From Chitinophaga sp. E66 (GTDB lineage Bacteria > Bacteroidota > Bacteroidia > Chitinophagales > Chitinophagaceae): a stretch of DNA of 64,000 nt. Below are positions 51,828 through 63,422 of this stretch, piece by piece. The stretch spans positions 620,001-684,000 of the forward strand of contig CP079103.1 in assembly GCA_019285755.1 (NCBI GenBank). The letters run 5' to 3'. Below the pieces are notes generated by a model. The model was given only the letters and a program-made list of their open reading frames with translations, was not told the origin of the DNA and did no database searches. Position 1 is the first letter of the stretch, and the number at the start of each line of letters is the position of its first letter. The translations under genes and the position numbers were made by a program.

Positions 51828-52230
51828 GATCGAAGTTGTTGATGGGTTGTAAAGAGAAGTAATTGCCGGAATCGTCTTTAAAGAGCGCCTCGGTGCCGTA
51901 AAATTCTTTGGTAGGAGGTTTGATGAATTCCACACCTTTGGCCTTCAGCTCTTCGTAGGTGGCGAAAACGTCATGGCAGGTCAGCACCCCGCAGCCGAAG
52001 ATGCCTTGCTTTATCAGTGAGATCAGTGCGTCGGCCGTCTCTTGCGGGAACATCTTGCTGACTTTCACCGGGAACAGTACGATCTGCAGATCCGGCTGAT
52101 CCGGGGATACGGTCAGCCAACGGGTATCCGGGCCCATGGGGATATCATCCACCACCCTGAATCCCAGTTTATTTACATAGAAATCAAAGGCGCTGTCCTG
52201 GTTCAGGACATGGATATTCGTAACGGTCAT
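51811..52230 (-). CDS. VOC-superfamily protein
   Basis: Intact, 139 residues from ATG 52230 (MTVTNIHVLNQDSAFDFYVN). KLGFRVVDDIPMGPDTRWL, QPDLQIVLFPVKVSK, HDVFATYEELKAKGVEFIKP and GTEALFKDDSGNYFSLQP give two beta-alpha-beta-beta-beta modules. This pattern is common next to AraC regulators that control glyoxalase-type genes. Overlaps DUF1569 by 17 bases. Confidence 0.82.
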   Translation of the reverse strand: MTVTNIHVLNQDSAFDFYVNKLGFRVVDDIPMGPDTRWLTVSPDQPDLQIVLFPVKVSKMFPQETADALISLIKQGIFGCGVLTCHDVFATYEELKAKGVEFIKPPTKEFYGTEALFKDDSGNYFSLQPINNFDRENSI

Positions 52231-52281
52231 TTTGTAATCATACCTCAATGTGTTGTTGTTGAGGTAAAGTTCCGGGATTGA

Positions 52282-52754
52282 TTAGACTTCCCCTTCTTCA
52301 AAGTTGCTATTTTCCTGCCAGCCATGTTGGTAGGCATAACATCCGGGAACAAACGACAAGGGGCTACGACGAACGGCCTCCCGCGCTTCTTTATGGCGGG
52401 TGGCAAAGGCTGATGGGGCTTCGCCGGTGATCTTTTAAATAGTCCGCTAAAGGTGGTCAGGCTTTGGAAGCCGACGGAGAAACAGGCGTCCGATACGGAT
52501 TTGTCTTCCTTCAACAACAATTGCGCATGATGAATGCGGACGGCCTGCAGGTATTGATGGGGCGTTTTTCCGTAACTGGATTTGAATAGCCGGATGAAGT
52601 GGAACTTGGAAAACCAGGCTTCATCAGCGATATTATCCAGATCGATCTCATCGGCGTAATGCCGGTCGATGAACATCTTCGCCTGCACGATGCGGCGGTA
52701 CAGATATACTTTAGGATATTGTTCTGAAGACATGCTGCCCGTTTGCGTCTTCAT
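52282..52754 (-). CDS. AraC-family transcriptional regulator, short type
   Basis: HTH-only AraC protein. Start MKTQTGSMSSEQYPKVYLYR at 52754 (later Met possible). QAKMFIDRHYADEIDLDNIA, DEAWFSKFHFIRLFKSSYGK, TPHQYLQAVRIHHAQLLLKE and KSVSDACFSVGFQSLTTFSG are the two HTH units. One break near 52445 leads to ITGEAPSAFATRHKEAREAV and the end at 52282; 473 + 1 bases gives 157 aa. It lies 51 bases upstream of the VOC gene on the same strand, probably its regulator. Confidence 0.85.
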
Positions 52755-52796
52755 AAATATAAGCATTTCAGGAGAAAGGAGGCCGGAGAGGAAAGC

Positions 52797-52816
52797 AAAA
52801 GGCCCCGGGGAGCCTT
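52797..52816 (-). terminator. Terminator after the sugar-porter gene
   Basis: AAGGC (52799-52803) pairs with GCCTT (52812-52816) around a GC-rich loop; the A run 52797-52800 gives T's on the minus strand. Lies 60 bases past the MFS stop at 52876. Confidence 0.55.
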
Positions 52817-52875
52817 CAACGAACTAACAATCAAACATCCGAATGGCGTCGGGAGAGTATAGGGTTTTCGGTGGA

Positions 52876-54237
52876 TTAATGCCCTTTCCAGATGGCTTCC
52901 ACATCTTCCAGCGAACGGCCCTTCGTTTCGGGGACCATGCGGTAGACCGTCCACCAGGCGAGCAGGCAGCAGACCGCAAAGAACCAAAAGTGATGCCGCC
53001 GCCGAATTGCCCCAGCAATACAGGCGTCAGCTGTCCTACAATAGAATCAGCCACCCACATGGTCATAAGGCTCACCGCCATGGCTTGTCCACGGATGTGC
53101 GTCGGGAATATCTCGGCAGCGATAACGAATTTCAGCGGCCCCAGAGAGAAGGCAAAGCAAGCCAGGAATAATATAATCGCCACCACCAGCGCCAGGTTCC
53201 CGTGGCCCCGGTGTACATGCTGTAACCCGCGAATAACAGGCTGGCGGCAGCGCCCAGGGAGCCTGCCAGGTAAAGGGGCCGCCTGCCCATGCTGTCTACC
53301 TTCCAGATAGCGATCAGCGTAAACACGAAATTGGCGATGCCGAAAATGGTTTGACTGAGCAATGCGTTCGAAATATTGATCCCTGCTTCGTTCAGGATGC
53401 GCGGGCCGTAATAGATTACGGCATTGATACCGCTGAATTGAGAGAACAAGGGAAGGAGTATGCCGATCAGCATCGGCTTGCGCCATTTGGGCGCCAGTAG
53501 TTCCCGGAATGAAAAGCGGGCTGGTGCGGATGACGGCGTCATATTAGCCTGTTCAGCCGATCCGTTCAGTTTTTGGAGGATGGCAAGCCCTTCTGTGTGC
53601 CGCCCGTTCTGCAATAACCAGCGGGGCTTTCGGGGATGAAGCAGACGCAGAGGAAGAACAGCAGGGAAGGAATACCGCCAATACCGATCATCGCCCGCCA
53701 GGGCTCATCCACTAACATGCGTTGCAGCAAGGAGTTGCGACCGGCCGCATGCTGGGCATATTGTAGTACGCCCGCATTGGTGAGGTAGGCAAGGAGAATA
53801 CCCGCTGTGATCGCCAGCTGGTACAGTGTGACCAGCCTGCCGCGCACATGAGCCGGGGCGATCTCGGAAATGTAGAGCGGCGCAACGATAGAGGCAATGC
53901 CCACACCGATGCCGCCAGCTATGCGCGCCAATACCAGCAGCGTGAATCCCGGCGCCAGCGCACTGGCTAAAGCCGATGTGAGAAACAGGACGGCGGCAAC
54001 GGCCAGCATCTTCTTTCTGCCCAGCCGGTCGCTCAGCATGCCGGAGAAGGCTACGCCGGCAATACAACCTACCAGGGCCGACGACACGAACCATCCCTGC
54101 ACGGCATCCTTCAGCTGGAATTGATCTTTTACAAATAGCAGCGCCCCTGAGATCACGGCCATATCAAAGCCGAAGAGGAGGCCGCCAAGGGCTGCGGTAA
54201 ACGTGGCCAGCCCTAAAAACGTGGAAGTACGGTTCAT
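52876..54237 (-). CDS. Sugar porter (MFS), sugar:H+ symporter
   Basis: Start MNRTSTFLGLATFTAALGGL, LFGFDMAVISGALLFVKDQF (family motif at helix 1), SDRLGRKKMLAVAAVLFLTS (RxGRR/K loop), GIGVGIASIVAPLYISEIAP, PESPAGY, PLFSQFSGINAVIYYGPRIL and VPETKGRSLEDVEAIWKGH at the C-terminus are all sugar-porter signatures. Breaks near 53605, 53210 and 52985; 1362 + 3 bases gives 454 aa. It starts 13 bases after the isomerase stop, so the two form an operon. Import of mannose or another hexose is likely. Confidence 0.88.
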
Positions 54238-54250
54238 AGTTATCGTCGGT

Positions 54251-56051
54251 TTAACAGCATTCTTCTTTTACGAAAGCCCTTACCACTTTCACTTCCGTGC
54301 CGCTATCGCTGATAAGCGTATAGGCGCCGGCGGCGGCGGGAATGATAAATGTTTCCGCATAGTGTACGATTTGTTCCCGCCCGTTGGTGACCACACGGAT
54401 CCGCTCGCCTTCAACGAGGCTAAGCACATGGCATTGGTCATCGGTCTTGAGTGCAACGGAGGTCGCGAATTCTACCCGCTCTATGCGATAGAAGTGTTGC
54501 GGATGGGTGGGCAGGTGCAGCAGGCGCCAGTCGTTCCCCTGTGCGATCACCGCCGGTGCGGATATTAACGTGTCGCGCACCACTTCGCCCTTGCGGCTGA
54601 AGTCCAGGTTCTCGAAAGCGCGCGCAATGTTCAGGGTACGGGGGCGGCCGTTCAGATCGGTGCGCATCCAGTCGTACATTTTAAAGGTATAGATGTAGGG
54701 GTGGCACTGATCTCCAGCACCAGGTTGTCTTTCCCGGAACTGTGAACGGTGCCGTTGGGGATGAGGAACAGGTCGTGCTTATTGGAAGGGAATACCTGTA
54801 CGTATTGTTCGATGTCTACCGGGTGATTGTGTTCCACACTATCTTCCAGCACGTTTCTGAATGCCTGGGCATCGATGTTCTCCTGGAAGCCGAGGTAAAC
54901 CTTGGCGCCTGGTTTGGCGTCGAGGATATAATAGGTTTCGTCCTGGGTGAAGGGTTCCCGAAGTTGGCGCGGGTGTAAGGTACGCTGGGGTGGCATTGGA
55001 TGGAGAGGTTGCCGCCGTCGAAGGTATCGAGGAAGTCGAACCGGATAGGGAAGCTTTGCCCGAAGCGTTGCGCGGCTTTGCCGAGCACTGCGGCGTTATC
55101 GAGCATGAGCATGGTGTCAGGGAGATTTCCTGCAGCAGGCCTTCATGTTCGAGAAGGATTCCGTTTTCCGGGGCGATCAGCTCGAACGACCATGCATAAT
55201 TCACTACATCGGGATTGAGCTCCGTGATCTTTTCCCGGATCCAATGGCCGCCCCAGACGCCAGGTTCGAACCAGGGCCGCGCACGGAACATATTGCGCGA
55301 CATTTCCTGTAAGGTCTGCCGGAGGGAGTCGCCTTCACACCAGGTGATATCGTTTCCTCTCTGCTCATCGATGAATACTTCCACGGAAGAAACGAGCGAT
55401 TGCTTATGGCGGTTAAGTACGGGCCAGTCTACGAAGTAAAACGTCTTGTATTGCAGCCGGGCATCTGTGCCTGGGGATCTGTGGCCGAGGTTGCATACCT
55501 GTCCGGCGCGGGAGCGGAACTGTATCTCGTTTTCGGAAGATCGATATACAGCAATGCGCCATCCCAGCCGCAGAGCGCGGCGCCGCAGCCGTATATGATA
55601 TTCAGCCGGTCTTCTTCCGGCTGGAGGGTATGGAGGGTTTCCTCGGAGAAGAAGTCTGCCAGCTGGCCGTCGAATACTTTCCCGAAGAGGGGTCGTTGCC
55701 TCCGAGGTAGGGAGCCGTCAGCGCCTCACGGGCGGTATCAGGTTTAAGTGCGGTGTTTATATTGATAAAGCGGGCAGGAATTTGTTTGGCGGCGAGGCGT
55801 TCGCGGAGCTGGCCGGCAAACGCTTCCCATTGTACGCCCACATATCCGTCTATGATGATATTGGCGCGGCGTCCGAGCATCCAGGCGATCAGGGAATCGA
55901 GCCCGGCATGGATGGGGCCGGCTGCGCCGAAGCAGGGATAAATGTCATAGCCTGATTGTTCCCGTTTTTCCTTGGTATGGGGAGCCAGGTACTGCTCGGT
56001 TGCCCGGAGACCTTTCTTCTGATGGGTTTGTGCTGGATTAATGGTAGACAT
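54251..56051 (-). CDS. manA: Class I mannose-6-phosphate isomerase, long form
   Basis: Interconverts mannose 6-phosphate and fructose 6-phosphate. About 600 residues. N-terminal ~180 residues (start [60 protein letters not shown]) form an extra domain with P-loop-like phrase GYVGVQ; typical short enzymes lack it. The cupin core has [27 protein letters not shown]-type strand, [13 protein letters not shown] (QxH zinc residues), [20 protein letters not shown], and [20 protein letters not shown]. Breaks near 55680, 55430, 55125, 54965 and 54690. It is followed by the sugar porter. Confidence 0.85.
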
Positions 56052-56054
56052 AAA

Positions 56055-56107
56055 GGTATATAAATGTAGTAATGTACAAACATATACCAAATCAAATTAA
56101 AAACCAA
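56055..56107 (-). promoter_or_regulatory. Promoter and putative operator of the isomerase-porter operon
   Basis: On the minus strand TATGTTTG (56084-56077) fits the -7 box and TTG (56107-56105) lies 20 bases upstream. ATGTACAAACATA (56072-56084) overlaps it, and a larger inverted repeat GGTATAT (56055-56061) with ATATACC (56082-56088) surrounds the start site. Near-identical 13-mers lie upstream of the GntR gene. Confidence 0.6.
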
Positions 56108-56131
56108 GCTTCGGCAAGGAGGCGCGGGGAA

Positions 56132-56861
56132 TCAGGTAGAACGGCGGCTTTCTACGGTATACACAAAGCTTTCTGCCTTATAGAAGCCCAGGTTGTACTC
56201 GATCGGCCGTTCCGCCTGGTCGAAGACGAATCGCCTGCGCAGCAGGATGGCGCTGTCCAGGTCCACTTCCAGCTTATTGGCGATCTGTTTGTCGGCCAGC
56301 CGGGCGCTGATTTCCTCCTTGGATAAGGTGGCGATCACATAATGCGACTGTTCCAGCATTTCGTACAATGGCATTTTGAAATCCTCTTCGCCGGTAAGCC
56401 CTATACGGGGATGGAAGTAGGAGATGAAGTACACGAAAGGCTCCTGGGTATTGCCCGCAGCCGTTCCAGCTTCAGTACCTTCTGGTCGGTCTTGATCTCG
56501 AAGAAGTCGGCTACCGTTTCATCCGGATACACCCAGCTGATATGCAGTTCGTAGTTTTTGATGGTCACCCCGGGCCTGCATCTCCTGCGAAAAGCTAAGC
56601 CAGTTCATGGATTTGGAGCTCATCTTGGCATTCGCCACCTTGGTGCCAGGCGCTTTTTGCGCACGAGCAGTTCTTCATATACCAGTTTATTGATCGCCTG
56701 GCGCAAGGTGGTGCGCGATATCGCGAGCCGCTTGGCCAGCTCTACTTCATTGGGTAACAACTTGCCCGCCTGGTACTCGGGCTGCCGGATCAGCTCCGTA
56801 ACAGGTTCTCCGCCTGGATATGAAGCGGCACGGCACTTTGATGGTCAATCTTTAGTTTCAT
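56132..56861 (-). CDS. GntR-family regulator with UTRA domain
   Basis: Start MKLKIDHQSAVPLHIQAENL; after a break near 56800 the winged helix reads RQPEYQAGKLLPNEVELAKR and RLAISRTTLRQAINKLVYEE. After a further break near 56560 the UTRA sensor has HPRIGLTGEEDFKMPLYEML, HYVIATLSKEEISARLADKQ and LRRRFVFDQAERPIEYNLGF. The span plus two bases is divisible by three, about 243 aa. Lying between the isomerase-porter operon and susC3, it probably senses a sugar phosphate. Confidence 0.85.
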
Positions 56862-56866
56862 TATTC

Positions 56867-57091
56867 ATGTATAAACATAACTTGACCGCAAGTTAGAAAA
56901 TAAAATCCTTTGATGCCTGCCGTTCCCCATTTTCCACAAATGCTATTTCACAGGCGATATTTAGTGGTTTATGACGCAATGCGTAAAATTCATATTATCA
57001 GTATATTATGGAAACGTTAAAATTTTTCTCTTAAAATGTTTGTGGTTTCCGGGGTTTATATGTAAATATGTACACACAATTAAAACATATT
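56867..57091. promoter_or_regulatory. Regulatory region between the GntR gene and susC3
   Basis: ATGTATAAACATA (56867-56879) differs by one base from the isomerase site. AACTTG (56879-56884) and CAAGTT (56889-56894) form a perfect inverted repeat. Nearer susC3, ATGTACACACAAT (57068-57080) matches the same motif at 10 of 13 positions, and AATATGT (57065-57071) with ACATATT (57085-57091) forms another inverted repeat 17 bases before the ATG. No clear TAnnTTTG box is visible for susC3. Confidence 0.5.
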
Positions 57092-57107
57092 CACATTCCC
57101 GTTCACT

Positions 57108-60100
57108 ATGAAGAAGAACTTCCCGTTGATATGTAGAAAGCGGTATCTGTTCCACTGGTTACTCCTGTTACTCGCCAACACCGCCGCCGGTCAGGCGCAA
57201 AAAGTAACCGGCAGCGTAGTCGATACCAAAGGCCAGGGCATCCCCGGCGTTAATATCCGTATTAAACATTCACAGTCCGGTACCGTCACCACGCCGGACG
57301 GCCGTTATTCCATCCCCTGCGGTCCACCGGAGACACCCTCGTTTTCTCTTTTGTAGGCTATCAGAAACAGGAGATCGCCGCAGGCGCCCGTACTGCAATT
57401 AATGTAGTGCTGCTGGAAGATAAAAACGACCTCGACGATGTAGTGATCGTAGCCTACGGCCAGCAGAAGAAGCAAAGCATGGTCAGCTCCATCACGAGCG
57501 TCAATCCCAAGGAACTGAAAGGCCCCACCAGCAACCTGACCACCATGCTCGCAGGACGCATATCCGGCATGGTGTCTTACCAACGCAGTGGCGAGCCCGG
57601 GGCCGATAACGCCTCGTTCTTTATCCGTGGCATCACCTCCTTCGGATCAGGCAAACTCGACCCTCTCATCCTGATCGACGGGATGGAATCTACCGCCACA
57701 GAACTGGCGCGGCTCCAGCCAGATGATATCGCCGGGTTCTCCGTGCTCAAAGACGCCGCCGCCTCCTCGCTCTACGGCGCCCGCGGCGCCAACGGCGTGA
57801 TCCTGGTAAACACGAAGTCAGGTAAATCAGGCGCCACCCGGATGAACGTCCGCTTCGAGAACTCCATGGCCTCCAACACCCGCAACTTCAAACTGGCGGA
57901 TAATATTACTTATATGCGCCTGGCCAACGAAGCCTCCCTCACCCGAGACCCCCTGGGCAAACTCCCTTACCCGCAGAATAAGATCGATCACACCCTGGCC
58001 GGAGATAATCCTTATCTCTATCCCAGCAACAACTGGATCGGTCAGATGATCAAGAAGAACACCAATAATCAGCGCCTCAACATCAACCTGAACGGCGGCA
58101 GCCCCAAAGCGCAATATTATGTAGGCGCTACGATGAACCAGGATAACGGTATCCTCAAAACCCAGGGCGGCAGCGGATTCAACAGCAACATCAAGCTGCG
58201 CAGCTATGAGGTCCGCTCCAACGTGAACCTGAAACTCACCAATACCACCGAAGCCATCATCCGTACCACGGGTAACTTCGATGATTATAACGGCCCTGTA
58301 GGGGAGGCGGGCTATCTTCAACAGCGTCCTTAATGCCAATCCCGTCCGCTTCCCGGCTATCTTCCCGCATCGGACTTACCCAATGTGAAGCACCCGCTGT
58401 TCGGCAACGCCTCCGCGGGAGCGATGGCGCCGTTTTCACCAATCCATACGCGGCCATGGTTTCCGGCTTCCAGCAATATAATACGTCAACGCTCAACGTG
58501 CAGCTGGAACTGAAGCAGGACTTTAACTTCGTTACGCCCGGCCTCTCTGCCCGCGTGATGGTGTACACCAAACGATACTCGAATTTCAGCCTGTCCCGCC
58601 AGTACAGCCCGTTCTATTATGCCGCCAACCCTTCGGTCGACGATCCCAACGGTTACACGCTGTCGCTCCTCAATGAAAAGGTAGGAACCGAATACCTCAG
58701 TTACCGCCCGGGCGAAAAGCTCGTAAATACCACCACCTACGCTGAAGCCGCCATCAATTACAACCGCGTTTTCAATAAGGTGCACAACATCGGCGGCCTG
58801 CTGATCGGCATCCGCCGCAATTATCTCAACGGCAATTCCTCCGATCTGCAACAGTCGCTCCCCTTCCGCAACCAGGGCCTCTCCGGGCGGTTCACTTATG
58901 GCTACGACGACCGCTATATGCTGGAAGGCAACTTCGGGTATAACGGCTCGGAGCGCTTTGCACGTAAGAACCGGTTCGGCTTCTTCCCCTCTGTGGGCGT
59001 GGCCTGGAATGTAAGCAGCGAGGATTTCTTCTCCGCGTTTTCTTCCACCATAACCCGCCTGAAGCTTCGTGCTACTTACGGGCTCGTCGGCAACGACCAG
59101 ATCGGGCGCGCGGAAGACCGGTTCTTCTATCTGTCTAACGTAAACCTGAACGACGGTAACTTTCAGTCCTGGTTCGGGAGAACTACAGCTATACCCGCCC
59201 GGGCGTATCCATCTCCCGGTACCCCAATGAGCTGATCTCCGGGAACGTTCGAAGAAATCGAATATCGGGATGGACCTCGGCCTCTGGAACATGCTCAACA
59301 TCAACGTTGACGCTTACCAGGAGCGCCGTACCAGCATTCTCATGACGCGGGCCTACGTTCCCAGCACCATGGGCCTCACGGCGCCGGTGTCCGCCAATGT
59401 GGGCGTAGCGGAAGCGAAAGGCATTGATGTGTCGGCCGACTATAACCGTACTTTCGGCAAAGCCTGGTTGCAGGCCCGCGGTACGTTTACCTATGCGGCC
59501 AGCGAACTGCTGGTGAACGAAGAACCGGAGTACGCCGCCAATATGAAATACCTCTCCCGCGTAGGGCATTCCCTCGGCCAGGTGTATGGCCTGGTGGCGG
59601 AAAGGCTGTTCGTGGACGATGAAGATGTGAAGAACTCCCCAAGCAGCATTTCGGTGAAACCCGCGGCGGCGATATCAAATACCGCGATCTGAACGGCGAC
59701 GGACAGATCACCGACCTCGATATGATCAACGGCATGGGCTACCCCGTTACCCCGGAGATCATCTATGGCTTCGGCTTCTCTTTCGGCTATAAGAATTTCG
59801 ACATCAGTACTTTCTTCCAGGGATCGGCCCGTTCCTCCATCTACATCGATCCGGCTAAGATCTCGCCTTTCGTAGCGAGCGGTCCGAACGAGAACGGCCT
59901 GCTGGAAGTGATCGCCAATGACCACTGGTCTGAAGACAACCGGAATATCTACGCTTTCTGGCCCAGGCTGGGGCTTACGCAGAACGAGAACAATAATAAA
60001 TCCTCCAGCTGGTGGATGCGCGACGGCGCGTTCCTGCGGATGAAGAGCGCGGAACTGGGGTATAACATCGGCGATAAAGGGCTGAAGAAGTACCGCATTG

Positions 60101-60240
60101 CCGGGTTGCGGCTGTATGTCAACGCCACCAACCTGTTCGTGATCAGCGCCTTTAAGCTCTGGGATCCCGAGCAGGGAGACAACGGACTGGGATATCCCAT
60201 CCAGCGGGTGTTTAACATGGGCATCAACGTGCAACTGTAA
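57108..60240 (+). CDS. susC: SusC/RagA-family TonB-dependent receptor (susC3)
   Basis: Start MKKNFPLICRKRYLFHWLLL, signal peptide to TAAGQAQ. Carboxypeptidase-D-like domain: KVTGSVVDTKGQGIPGVNIR, TVTTPDGRYSI; break near 57330; FSFVGYQKQEIAAG, then DLDDVVIVAYGQQKK (TonB-box-like). Plug: MLAGRISGMVSYQRSGEPGA, FFIRGITSFGSGK, DAAASSLYGARGANGVILV. Barrel pieces up to YPIQRVFNMGINVQL. Breaks near 57330, 58310, 58375, 59185, 59245 and 59660. About 1045 residues. It is divergent from the GntR gene and leads the last SusCD pair. Confidence 0.92.
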
Positions 60241-60285
60241 TCATTCCCGTTCTAACCATTCAATCACCTGAAACTTAATATTTCC

Positions 60286-62188
60286 ATGTCAGTTAGCGTT
60301 ATTAAGTCCGGTTCATGGCCGTGGCGCTGTTGGGTATGGCGATGATGCTGGGATCCTGTATGAAAGGGTTCCTGGATATCGTGCCAGACAACGTTCCCAC
60401 GCTCGACCACGCGTTCGCCACGCGCCTCGAAGCCGAGAAGTACCTGTTCACCTGTTATGCCTATCTGCCGCAGGAAGGCCACCCGGATAAAACCCCGCTT
60501 TCAGCGGTGGTGATGAGGCATGGACCTATTGGCCCATGACGGAAGACTTCTTTTCCTCGATCCCTACAACATCGCCCGCGGCAACCAGCAGAAAGCCACG
60601 CCGTATATGAACTATTGGGATGGTTTTGACGGGAAGTCGCTCTGGCAGGGTATCCGCGCCTGCAATATCTTTCTAGAGAACGTAGGCCGCGTATCCGACC
60701 TGCAACCTTATGAAAAGGCCCGGTGGACGGCCGAAGCCAAATTCCTGAAGGCTTACCTGCACTGGTACCTCTTCCGGATGTACGGCCCCATCCCCGTTAT
60801 GGATAAGAACCTCCCGATCGATGCGCCCCGCAAGAGATGAAGGTCTACCGCCAACCGGCCGACTCCGTCGTGAATTACATCGTACAGGTGATAGACGACG
60901 CCGCCACCGGTGAAGCCCTCCCGCCAAAGATCTCCAGCGCCTCCACCGAACTGGGGCGTATCACCAGGGTAGCCGCCCTGGCCATCAAGGCGCGCGTGTT
61001 GGTAACTGCCGCCAGCCCGTTGTTCAATGGCAACAACGACTTCTCCGGCCTGAAAAACAACAACGGCCAGGTGCTCTTCAATCCCCAGGCAGACGAGCAG
61101 AAATGGGTACGCGCGCGCAATGCCTGTAAAGAAGCGATTGACGCGGCCGCCGCTGCAGGCGTGAAGCTGTATCAATTCAATTCTGCCATCATCGAAGTCA
61201 ATAACTTCACGAAGACGGAGCTCAGCATCCGCAACGCAGTAGGAGAGAAGTGGAACAGCGAACTGATCTGGGGCAATACCGCAGGCTCCATTCCGACTTA
61301 CTGGCTGCAGACGTATGCCTGTCCGCAGCTGGATCCCAACAACTTCAACATCAACCTGAAAGCCAAACTGGCCCCGCCGATGAAGATCGCGGAAATGTTC
61401 TATACGAAGAACGGCGTGCCGGTCTCGGAAGACAAGACCTGGAACCATGCCGGCCGCTTCCAGTTACGTACCGCCACCGCGCTGGACTCAGGCATCCAGG
61501 AAGGATATAAGACAGTGGGCCTGCACTTCGACCGCGAACCCCGTTTCTATGCAGACATCGCGTTCGACGGCGCCAAATGGTTCATGCGTAACGGATCGTT
61601 CAACGTACAGAGCAAAATGGATCAGTATTCCGGCAAGAAGCAAAGCCGCATCTATTCCATCACCGGTTATTACACCAAGAAGATCGTGAACTGGAACCTG
61701 GTGTTCGATAAAACCACGCTGACGGTAGAATCGTACCCATGGCCCGTGATGCGCCTGAGCGATCTGTACCTGCTCTATGCGGAGGCGCTGAATGAAACGG
61801 GAGACGCGCCGGCGCGATGCAATACCTGAACCTTATCCGCGAACGCGCAGGCCTGAGCTCGGTTGAAAGCTCCTGGACCAACTTCTCCACGAATCCCTCC
61901 AAATACACAACGAAAGACGGCCTGCGTGATATCATCCGCCAGGAGCGCAGTATCGAAATGGCTTTCGAAGGCAGCCGCTTCTGGGACCTCCGCAGGTGGA
62001 AGACCGCCCCGCAGGAACTGAGCAAAGCCATTTATGGATGGGATATCCAGCAGCCGACCTACGAAGACTACAACCGCCGCGTGCTCCTTTACAGCCCGCA
62101 GTTCATCGCCCCGCGCGATTACTTCTGGCCGATCGCCGAAGCTAACCTGCAGGTAAATCCCAACCTCGTTCAGAACCCGGGATGGTAA
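60286..62188 (+). CDS. susD: SusD/RagB-family lipoprotein (susD3)
   Basis: Start ATG 60286 with a break at GGTT near 60330 (adding T gives IKSGFMAVALLGMAMMLGSC; lipobox LGSC). GFLDIVPDNVPTLDHAFAT and YLFTCYAYLPQEG follow. Later frames show ARWTAEAKFLKAYLHWYLFR, GPIPVMDKNLPID, RVAALAIKARVLVTAASPLF, MRLSDLYLLYAEALNETGDA, NLIRERAGL, RSIEMAFEGSRFWDLRRWKT and FIAPRDYFWPIAEANLQVNP. Breaks near 60535, 60830 and 61815. Surface binding of the locus substrate. Starts 45 bases after susC3. Confidence 0.9.
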
Positions 62189-62228
62189 TATTAAATCATA
62201 ATAACATTTGCGAAAGCAGTATAAAAAT

Positions 62229-63410
62229 ATGGGTATGCCTAATAAAATTTCCCTCGCCGCTATAGCCATCTTGCTGGCGGCAGGCGCCTGCAAAGGGACA
62301 CGGCCGGTCCCGTTGAAAGGACGGAACCCCTCCGGGCGCCGTCCGCAACATGACGGCTGAAAGCCTCCACGGTGCGGTAAAGATCAGTTTCGACCTGCCG
62401 GGAGATAAAGACCTTCAGTATATCAAAGCCCGTTATACCACTCCCGCCGGCGTGGTGCGGGAAACCAAAGTGAGCCGGTACAACCGCAGCCTCACGATGG
62501 AAGGCTTCGGCGATACGGACGAACATACCATCACCGTCTTTGCCGTGGATAAAAGCGAAAACGTGTCCGAAGCCGCCGAGATCAAAGTACGGCCCCTGGA
62601 GCCTCCCATCTGGATCGTGCGCCGCTCGCTGGGCATCACGCCCGACTTCGGGGTGTAAACGTCACGTTCGAGAATGACGAAGAGAAAGACCTCGCCATCG
62701 TGGTATTGGCCAATGATTCGCTGGGGCAATTTTCTCCCCTCACCACCCAATACACCAACCTGAAGAAAGGTGACTTCTCCACGCGCAACATGCCCAACAA
62801 GCCCACCCGCTTTGGCGTTTACCTGCGCGACCGCTGGGGCAACCTCTCCGATACGCTCATCACCGAACTGACGCCCCTCTTCGAAGAACTGCTCGACCGC
62901 ACCAAAATGAACGGCGTAACCCTCCCGGGCGATGCGCCCATCGGGCACCTGGGTACCATCGCAGGACTGTTCGACGGCAACACGCAGGCCGGCTTCTACC
63001 ACTCGTCTGACGATGCGCGGATGCCGCAATGGTTTACCTATGACATGGGCGTAACGGCCAAGCTGAGCCGCCTCGTGTGGTTCATGCGCCCAGGCTTCTT
63101 CTATACCCTGCACAACCCGAAAGAAGTAGAGATCTGGGGCAGCAACAACCCCAACCCCAACGGCAGCTTCGACGATAGCTGGATACTGCTGGCAAAGACC
63201 GTACAGACCAAGCCCTCGGGCCTCCCGGAAGGACAGCTCTCCCAGGCAGACGAAGACGCCGCGTTAAACGGTCATACCGTGACGTTCCCCATCAACACAC
63301 CGAAGGTCCGCTACATCCGGTTCAAGACGCTGAAGAACTGGTCCAACGGTACATACGTGAATTTCCACGAGATCAGAATGTGGGAGACACCCATTAATCT
63401 TTCCCATTAA
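62229..63410 (+). CDS. DUF4959/DUF5000-type surface lipoprotein
   Basis: MGMPNKISLAAIAILLAAGA then CKGT, a lipobox-type signal (LAAGAC). Next frame: ESLHGAVKISFDLPGDKDLQ, YIKARYTTPAGVVRETKVSR, TITVFAVDKSENVSEAAE, a fibronectin-like DUF4959. A break near 62655 leads to DLAIVVLANDSLGQFSPLTT, VYLRDRWGNLSDTLI, and the discoidin-like DUF5000 part DAPIGHLGTIAGLFDGNTQA, PQWFTYDMGVTAKLSRLVWF, EVEIWGSNNPNPNG, RYIRFKTLKNWSNG. Such proteins usually follow SusCD and bind glycan. Breaks near 62350 and 62655. Confidence 0.82.
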
Positions 63411-63422
63411 CCAAACAAAATC

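Noticed and set aside
2518..63410. Widespread pseudogenisation of carbohydrate genes
   Set aside because: Breaks occur in almost every long gene regardless of function, fall at short homopolymers, are repaired by adding one or two bases, and restore full-length conserved proteins. That fits sequence error better than decay.
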